Position numbers and translations under genes: made by a program
Notes under the pieces: model-generated
The model's input: the letters and a program-made list of their open reading frames with translations, nothing else
What the model was told of the DNA's origin: nothing
Database searches by the model: none
Assembly: GCA_036346355.1 (NCBI GenBank)
Contig: CM070576.1
Span: 12,073,558 to 12,137,557, forward strand
Origin: Rhipidocladum racemiflorum
Lineage: Eukaryota; Streptophyta; Magnoliopsida; Poales; Poaceae
Direction: 5' to 3'
Length of the DNA: 64,000 nucleotides
Part shown: positions 57,701 through 64,000 of the stretch, piece after piece
How positions within the stretch are numbered: position 1 is the stretch's first letter
Layout of the letters: the number at the start of each line of letters is the position of its first letter

Positions 57701-58258
57701 AGATGTTTATTAAACTCCTTGAAAAGTTATCTATGCTATACTTGTTTCTACTGCTTTCGAATCTACTTATGCTATTTGTCAAATGCTGTTTTACTGCAAA
57801 TATACCTTGAGCTATTCCTTTGTATCAAGCCATGCATATAGTATATTAGCTTGCATTCTGTGCATGACTTGCTGAGTACCAAGTACTCACCCTTGCCACC
57901 ATACAACACCAGTTGAAGAGGAGACTACACCAGCTTTGGAGGAGGAGCTCCAAGAGGAAACGTCTACTTAGGGAGCGAGCCCAGTCAGTTGCCTGTGGTA
58001 TACTGGATGGCGCCACGAAGTTATCTTATTTTCCGCTGCTATTATTTCTCTCTTATTAAGTTTCGCCCTGCGAGGCGTACATTTGTAACTTGACCATAAG
58101 GTCGAGCAACCAGTTTGACTATTTAATTAAAAGTACTTTATTAGTATCGAGTGGTATGATTGTGATATTTAGCGATGTTAAGACTGTGTGCACTAGCGCG
58201 TTCCTGGACTAGTGCTGAATACACAGAGGGTCCGGATTTGCAAATTCGGGTCCCGACA
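54723..58258 (+). repeat. Element E 3' LTR
   Basis: 3536 bp, close to the 5' LTR; differences are clustered in the first 600 bases (around 55020-55130) and around 55880-56120. Mini-exons at 56636-56716 and 57913-57971. Confidence 0.95.
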
Positions 58259-58263
58259 CCTCG

Positions 58264-60336
58264 GGAGCAGTAGGCAAGGATCCGGAATTCGACCCAGAGG
58301 ACACGCAAAACCCAGAGCAAGCAGGCAAGCACCCCCTTTGAACATATTGCTCCTATAATTGCAAAAGTATTTGATGTTTCGCAAAACTATTACGCATGCA
58401 TATGATTATTACAAGTACTTAAATGGTGGGAATAGGTAGTTTCCCTATTGGTTGGATGGCTTATCTCAATCTTGTTGTTACCCTAAAATCCTTGAGTAAC
58501 CCTAGTTTAAGGATAGACGCTATAATAAGTGTCGTCAGGGATTATAAGTCTAATAGTTGCATACGCTTAGCCCAGCTTTAGACTAATTGAATAATGATCG
58601 GTGGACTCAGTCAATCAAAGATTTTCGATACGTTATTAGGATTTCGGAAATGGTGATTTCGGAAAAACAAAGGCTATGTTGGTAAAAGATGAAAAAGGAA
58701 AAGGTGTACGGTGATTTATGCCGGACGGATGATGGGAGGTCTCGTCTGTGCAATCCTAAGGATTGAACTTGACGTTTTTAACCAAGTCCTTTCGTACAAC
58801 CACATGTGCTAGTATGGGATAGCCTAAACCCAGTACAGGAGTTGGAATTTGGACTTGCGCCGTGGTAGGTCGAAGTAGTTGGGCAATACCGACGTGCTGG
58901 TGTTGCTTAGAATACTCCCTCACCACGCGCAGGTGTTGGAGACTTTCGTGAAACAACGGTGGATGCTTTGCTGAGGGTAAAAGGCACGATGGGCTATTAG
59001 CCATCGTTGGATCCGTGTGGGTGATTCAGGTTTGGAGTTTAAGGTTCCCAAACACCTTAATTGGGGGGTACTCTCGCCTGGCCCGGGGTTACTCTGTGTG
59101 GGTGTGTGGAGCCCCCACCCAAAGCAAAGAGCGCACATCGCCGGGGCTGACGCAAGACTAGATGCCGACAATTGGAAGAAGTTTCGTCACAATCTAGCAA
59201 AACGGATACGGTATGTATCGCGTGGTATGGTTGACATGATTGCTAGAGCGTGTCATGTGGGTAAAGTGTGCATTCTCTGCAGAGATTAATCAAACTAATC
59301 GATTAGCCGTGCTCACGGTCACGAGCATCTTGGGTATTTGCTGTCAAGTATAGAATTTGGTTTTGATTTCTGAAAAGGATTTGAAGTCGGTAGATCTTTT
59401 AAATGTTTGGCTGTATCATGCAAATGTTGAGTTGTCGAACTCAGAGATCGGTTGGTTTGGTGATTTGATCAAGCTGGTGGTGATTCCTGATGCCTTGTGA
59501 TGGTATGATGGTTATGTTGAAGGAAATGATTCCTGATGCCATGTGATGGTGGTGTTGGTTATGTTGGAGGAATTTGGGAGTTGAATGAAATGTACAATTA
59601 CATTATGTATTGATTTACTCTCATTTACTAAATGTTTTATAAATTGTGAAGTATTCCAATCTATTAGTCTATTACAAATAACGTCAGCTTCATGCAAATC
59701 TGAACTAGAATAGAAACCATCTTCATTGTTTAGCCTACATTATATTTATACTTGCAAACAATAAAGTCTTGCGAGTACATACGTGTACTCACCGTTTGCT
59801 CTGAAAATTTGCATGAGGAGCAGAAGATGCACGTGAGGAAGAAGGTGACCAGGAGTTCAGTGACCCAGACGCTGGTGGTGCGTTTGACGGCTAGCGGAGT
59901 TAGTTGCTCGCCGGTTGCTTGAGGGAATGGAGGCACACCGCGGCCGCTTTACTTTTGTTTCTCTGATGTTCTTCTCTTCAGTTTACTTTAAGCCAATCGG
60001 CATTTTGTAAACAGAAACAAGTTGTAATATTAATATCTATCGCTGTAATATACTACCTCTGCCCTTAAATTGCGTTCGCTTGGATGAGACTCTACCTTCT
60101 CAACATGTGACACTAGCCTACTGATCCAGGGACTAGTGGTTATCACATGGTTGCGGGAAGCTCAAATTGGAACCAATTGGATGGCATGTGACCTCATTAG
60201 TCGAGTATCGTGCTGACCAAGTGGTTTCAATCTGAGTCTGTCGTGATGCCGTGATCGTTACGTTACTGGTTGCGTGATTATCCAGGCTCGCGCAACAGTA
60301 ATGGAGTATCACTGTACCAGGACAGGAGCCCCCACA
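58264..60336 (+). repeat. Element F 5' LTR, right part
   Basis: Resumes the F LTR after element E with the rest of the mini-exon (58264-58324) and its GC-type donor. The GAGTACATACGTGTACTC hairpin is at 59773-59790. A final exon-like acidic segment lies at about 59814-59895, ending TAG (peptide includes EDAREEEGD). The LTR end is ...CCCACA. Confidence 0.85.
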
Positions 60337-60340
60337 AGTG

Positions 60341-60352
60341 TGGTATCAGAGC
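60341..60352 (+). promoter_or_regulatory. Element F primer-binding site (tRNA-iMet)
   Basis: TGGTATCAGAGC, four bases after the LTR end at 60336. Confidence 0.92.
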
Positions 60353-60789
60353 AAAGGTTAGTAATTGATAGGATTACGGAAGAGTCTTTTCCCTTAAAAG
60401 CTATTTTGATTATGCACTCCTTAATTTTGAAAACATAGAATGCTGATCTTTTCTTTTCTGTAGCATCTCTTCTGGTTTTGAGCTTGAAATGAAATTTTCC
60501 TCTTAACTCGGCTTTCAAAGTCAGATTTCCAGGGCAAAAGCAAATGGGGTATTCGGTTTGATCTATTTTCCCGATCCTATTCAAAATTTAAGTTAGAATT
60601 ATTTGGGAAGCTTATCCACTTCAAAAGATAGTTAAGAATTGAGTAAGAATAAGGATAAGGCTTAAAATCGTGAGTTTCTTTTATTGGTTCGTTGTTGGGT
60701 TATTTTCTTTTCGTTTATTTAATTTTTGTTTATTTTGAATTTCTGTTTGTTGAGGATGTCACTAATCTGTTTCCCTTCTTAATCTTAAG

Positions 60790-61596
60790 ATGTCTCGACG
60801 TTGGGAACCCTGATATTTCACGTCTGCGATTCTAGAGGGCTCAGTTCAGGCTACCCTCTAGGAGATGATGCAGCGTGCTGGCTTTCCTGAGCCGCCAGGG
60901 TACTTAATCCCACGTGCTGGACTTAGTCCCGCTTCCTCCTAGTATGTGGCTGAAGTTTCCATTCGCGGACGCCACGCAGGAGAGCAAACCCGTCAGTATC
61001 ATGGTACAGCGCTAAGTCCTCTTGTAGCTCTACTCGATGGAGCATACATTGCAATTCTGAGGCTTCACTTTGATGTACCGAAAATGGCTCAGTTGTTTCC
61101 TGTTTGTCCCTCTCATGAGCCGGACAGCCAAGAGAACTCAGATGTGCGGATTATCCTTTGTTGGATCTCGTGCGATTTGGCGATCGGGCTAGTGAGGTCC
61201 TTTGATCGATATTTGCTTCATCTCCGTGAAGAACTGTTGCTCGCTCGACGCCGTATCTCTGAGTTAGAGAGTAACATGGCGCCCTTGGTTAGCTATGGTT
61301 TCTTTACTACTGGGATGATCTATGGGGAGAATGATGATCTCGAGCCTGCTGAGGAGTTACCCCGTCCTTATGGTTCTTATCGTCGGGTCTCTCGCAGTGC
61401 CAGGATGTCTGTTCGAGGTAGCAGCCGTCGCCGTGTTTCGGCTGTGCGCCCTAGTGCTTCTGCGATTGCCATGCCAGGACGTAACCTGCTGTTTGGTGGA
61501 CGCGAGTACGAGTTCATGTTTCCTGCAGAGTCAACTGTTTCCTCTGTAGCCCCAGGCACCTCAGATGTCCCTGCTGCGAACGGTGGTCATGTTTAG
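60790..61596 (+). pseudogene. Pre-gag accessory ORF of element F
   Basis: One frame from ATG 60790 to TAG 61594-61596 (269 codons) interrupted by three stops: TGA 60811, TAG 60859, TAG 60940. The frame is continuous across them (EMMQRAGFPEPPGYLIPR, then VAEVSIRGRHAGEQ). A central part (YHGTALSPLVALLDGAYIAI), a helix-forming stretch (LHLREELLLARRRISELES) and an Arg/Ser-rich tail follow. It occupies the same place as the accessory ORF of element E and shares the coiled-coil-near-the-middle layout. Function unknown. Confidence 0.6.
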
Positions 61597-61929
61597 GACT
61601 AGATCCTTATCCCAATAGGTAGTTTGATCTACAGCTCGCTTTTGTTGTAATTACGAGCTGGCAGAAGAAACCTTTTGTTGTAATTATTCCCGTGGAACTG
61701 GCGGTAGCTGATGTTGGTGGTGTTGTAAATAACCCCCTGTAGCGCGAAGAGACGTGCTAAGTTATCATCTGTAAATCTATCGCCCTGCAATCCTTTCACT
61801 GTGATGCATACTTTGAATTTGGTATTACTATCTGATGGATTGTGCTTGAGTTTCGCAATTGTTGTGCAAATCCCCGCGTTCTTCGATGGGCTCTTGTGGT
61901 ATTTGTCTCTAAGTCTTTGTGTCAACAGG

Positions 61930-63110
61930 ATGCCGCCGAAGAGACGTGTTGATCGTTCGGTGATGACCCGGGGTGTTGCTCAGAATAGCCAAGAACCAGT
62001 TGTAGCAATGCCAAATCCGGAGCGTCATGATCCACCTTTGGCCAGATCCCGTAGCCAAGGATCTCATCACTCTAATGAGCCAGTAGGTAATCGGGAGGCA
62101 TCGCTTAGTCATCACGATGCCCAAAGTGAAGAGTTACCTCCACCTCCGTCAATGGCCCAAGTTCTTGTTATGCAGACCCGCTTGTTGGAGCGGTTGGTGC
62201 AGAATTCTGAGAACCTTGGTGCCACTGCTTATGGTGGTTTGGCAGCAATGCAACCCCAATCGAGGTTGGCCGAGTTCCAGCGAACTCGCCCGCCAAACTT
62301 CTCATCAGCGATCGATCCTCTGGACGCAGACGATTGGCTTCGTGATGTTGAAGATAAACTCGACCTCGTGAGGTGTACTGACGAGGAGAAGGTTCAGTAC
62401 GCAGCTTACTATCTCCAAGGCACAGCAGCAGCTTGGTGGGGTAGTATTAAAGCGATTCGTCCACCTGGTCAGGTCATGACTTGGGAGGATTTTAAAGGAG
62501 CCTTTCGTGCAGTGCACATTCCTACTAGTCTGATGGAGATAAAGAAACGAGAGTTCTATGATCTTCGTCAGGGGTCGATGTCAGTGATGGATTATCTGCA
62601 TAAGTTCAATTATCTAGTTCGCTCTGTAGCAGATGAGGTCCCGAGCGAAGCTCGAAAAGTCTCCTTGTTTCGTCAACATCTCAACGAGGAGATTCGTCAT
62701 TCGCTCGCACCACTTGACATCCCCAATATGCAAGTACTTGTGGACAAGGTGATTTGTGTAGAGGACAGCGGCAAGGTAGTTTTGGAGAGCCGAAAGCGTA
62801 AGTGGATGGCTCGGAAATATGCCGGTGCCGGTACTTCGAGACCGCGTTTGGGCAAACCGTCAGTGCTCAGTCCGTGGCATCGCCGCCTCCACGATCTCAT
62901 AGGAACTTTCCCCAACCTGTTCTGTCTGCGGCTCAACCTTCTGGCCGCGGAGGACAGAATCGTGGAGGGCAGGACAGAATGGCCGCACTCACCTGCTATG
63001 CTTGCGGTGAGAAGGGACATATCTCTACTGTTTGTCCGAGCAAACGTCCTGTTGCTGCTCGACCTCAAGTTCCAAGCGGTTCGATTCGCCCGCAAGGTTC
63101 TGTAACTGGG
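61930..63110 (+). pseudogene. gag: Element F gag
   Basis: Starts at ATG 61930 (MPPKRRVDRSVMTRG). The gag domain is preserved: RLAEFQRTRPPNFSSAIDPL, YYLQGTAAAWWGSIKAI, EDFKGAFRAVHIPTSLMEIK, YLHKFNYLVRSVADEVPSEA. A frame change near 62820 moves into the second frame, which carries the zinc knuckle CYACGEKGHISTVC (Cys-Cys-His-Cys complete, near 62995-63040). Otherwise the best-preserved gag in the window. Confidence 0.88.
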
Positions 63111-63715
63111 CGCGGTGGACACCTAGGAGGGCGTTCTAGCCAAAAAGTAGCCCCGAGTCAAGTCCGTGGTCGACTTAACCTAGTGACCGCGGAGGAGGCC
63201 AGTAATGCTCCAAATGTGGTAGTTGGTATGTTTCTCATACACTCAGTACCCACATTGGTTTTATTTGATTTGGGCGCTTCGCATTCTTTCATTTCTTCAA
63301 AGTTTGTTTTGAAACATAAGGTTGATACTAACAGATTGCGAGATCCAATGTTAGTCTATTCTCCTGGTTCGGTTATGCGAGCTGAGCGCATATGCCTTAG
63401 AGTACCCATAGTGATCAATGAAGTTCTATTTTTTGGAAATCTGATTCAGATAGATACCCCTGGACTCAATGTTATCCTTGGGATGGATTGGTTATCTCAA
63501 AATCAAGGACATATTGATTGCGCAAATCGTTCCATTTCTCTGGTGAATTCGAATGGAATCCAAACTAAGTATTACTCCAGACGATCAAATGTGCTTAAGG
63601 CTTCTTTCCATTCGCTTTCTGTGCCGGAATTAAGTCAAGTGCCAGTGGTCTGTGAGTATCCTGATGTGTTTCCTGAAGAATTGCCGGGATTGCCCCCAGA
63701 TCGGGATATGGAGTT
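63110..63715 (+). pseudogene. Element F retropepsin, active site altered
   Basis: Continues from gag. The active-site triad position reads FDLGASHSF (Asp-Leu-Gly) instead of the Asp-Ser-Gly in A and E, so catalysis is unlikely. End motif NVILGMDWLSQNQGHIDC. A frame change near 63710 leads to RT. Confidence 0.85.
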
Positions 63716-64000
63716 GTTATTGACTTGCTGCCTGGAACAGCACCATTGTCCAAACGTCCGTATCGGATGCCCTCTGATGAGTTGTTGGAGTTGAAGAAAC
63801 AACTCAAGGAGCATTTAGCTAAGGGTTTTGTTCGCCCTAGTTCGTCTCCATGGGGTAGTCCAGTGCTCTTCGTCAAGAAGAAAGATGGTAGTTTACGCAT
63901 GTGCGTGGACTATCGATTCTTAAACGAAGTCACTATCAAAAATAAGTATCCTCTTCCTCGGATTGATGATTTGTTTGATCAATTAAATGGAGCTCGAGTC
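63715..64000 (+). pseudogene. Element F reverse transcriptase, N-terminal part
   Basis: After the frame change: [60 protein letters not shown] at the window edge. The catalytic box and everything downstream lie outside the window. Confidence 0.85.

Larger units (their letters stand above)
45494..58258 (+). mobile_element. Element E: complete chromovirus (Tekay/Del-like)
   Basis: LTRs 45494-49017 and 54723-58258. Flanks CCTTG (45489-45493) and CCTCG (58259-58263) form a 4/5 target duplication. Internal order: primer site, pre-gag ORF, gag, protease, RT, RNase H, integrase, chromodomain, polypurine tract. The very long LTRs, tRNA-Met primer site and chromodomain suit the Tekay/Del clade of plant chromoviruses; the clade call is an inference. 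Confidence 0.95.
43932..64000 (+). mobile_element. Element F: chromovirus-like Ty3/gypsy element, right end outside window
   Basis: The 5' LTR starts at 43932 (TGTAACATCC), is split by element E (45494-58258) and resumes at 58264 to end at 60336. Without E it is about 3.6 kb. A primer site (60341), pre-gag ORF, gag, protease and the start of RT follow; the rest is beyond base 64000. The LTR at 1-3535 is the same family on the other strand. Confidence 0.9.

Overview
This window is plant nuclear DNA, most likely from a grass (Poaceae). The evidence is GC-rich Ty3/gypsy coding regions, a CACTA end of the CACTACTACAG type, LTRs of 2.2-3.6 kb, and primer sites complementary to initiator tRNA-Met. 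Almost all of it is a pile of nested LTR retrotransposons. I find no complete host gene, rRNA, tRNA or CRISPR array. The only candidate host sequence is a short promoter/leader-like stretch (about 4960-5308 continuing at 15393) that has been split by an insertion.

Layout. 1-3535: minus-strand LTR (family F), running off the left edge, inserted in a CACTA transposon whose 3' end is 3536-4518. 4519-5308 and 15393-15965: older sequence split by element A (5309-15392, plus strand, chromodomain Ty3/gypsy, TSD GGCGC). 15966-18535: minus-strand partial LTR of the C/E family. 18536-36590: minus-strand element C, whose 3' LTR contains a solo LTR (18569-20065, TSD CCCTC) and a complete Tat-lineage element B (22856-34127, TSD GCGAT/GCGAC). 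36591-43931: element D, an A-related element with a truncated LTR and a long interior without recognisable gag-pol; it carries a solo LTR (40253-42420, TSD GATGT). 43932-64000: element F (plus strand), which runs off the right edge after gag, protease and the start of RT. Its 5' LTR is split by a complete chromovirus E (45494-58258, TSD CCTTG/CCTCG).

Coding content is retroelement gag, protease, RT, RNase H and integrase, all with stops or frameshifts. There are two kinds of accessory gene: a pre-gag ORF in E and F, and an intron-containing antisense gene in B (putative gypsy-type transposon family).

The most unusual signal lies inside the LTRs. Diverged LTR copies of the E, C and F families keep two tiny exon-like segments of matching reading phase, flanked by splice-like sites (AG acceptor, GC-type donor). 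Where copies can be aligned, they differ mostly at third codon positions. The A/D LTR family has an analogous pair of segments plus a conserved multi-hairpin region, and all families share a short compensating hairpin. The LTRs may therefore encode a small spliced protein. This is inferred from the sequence alone and needs transcript evidence.
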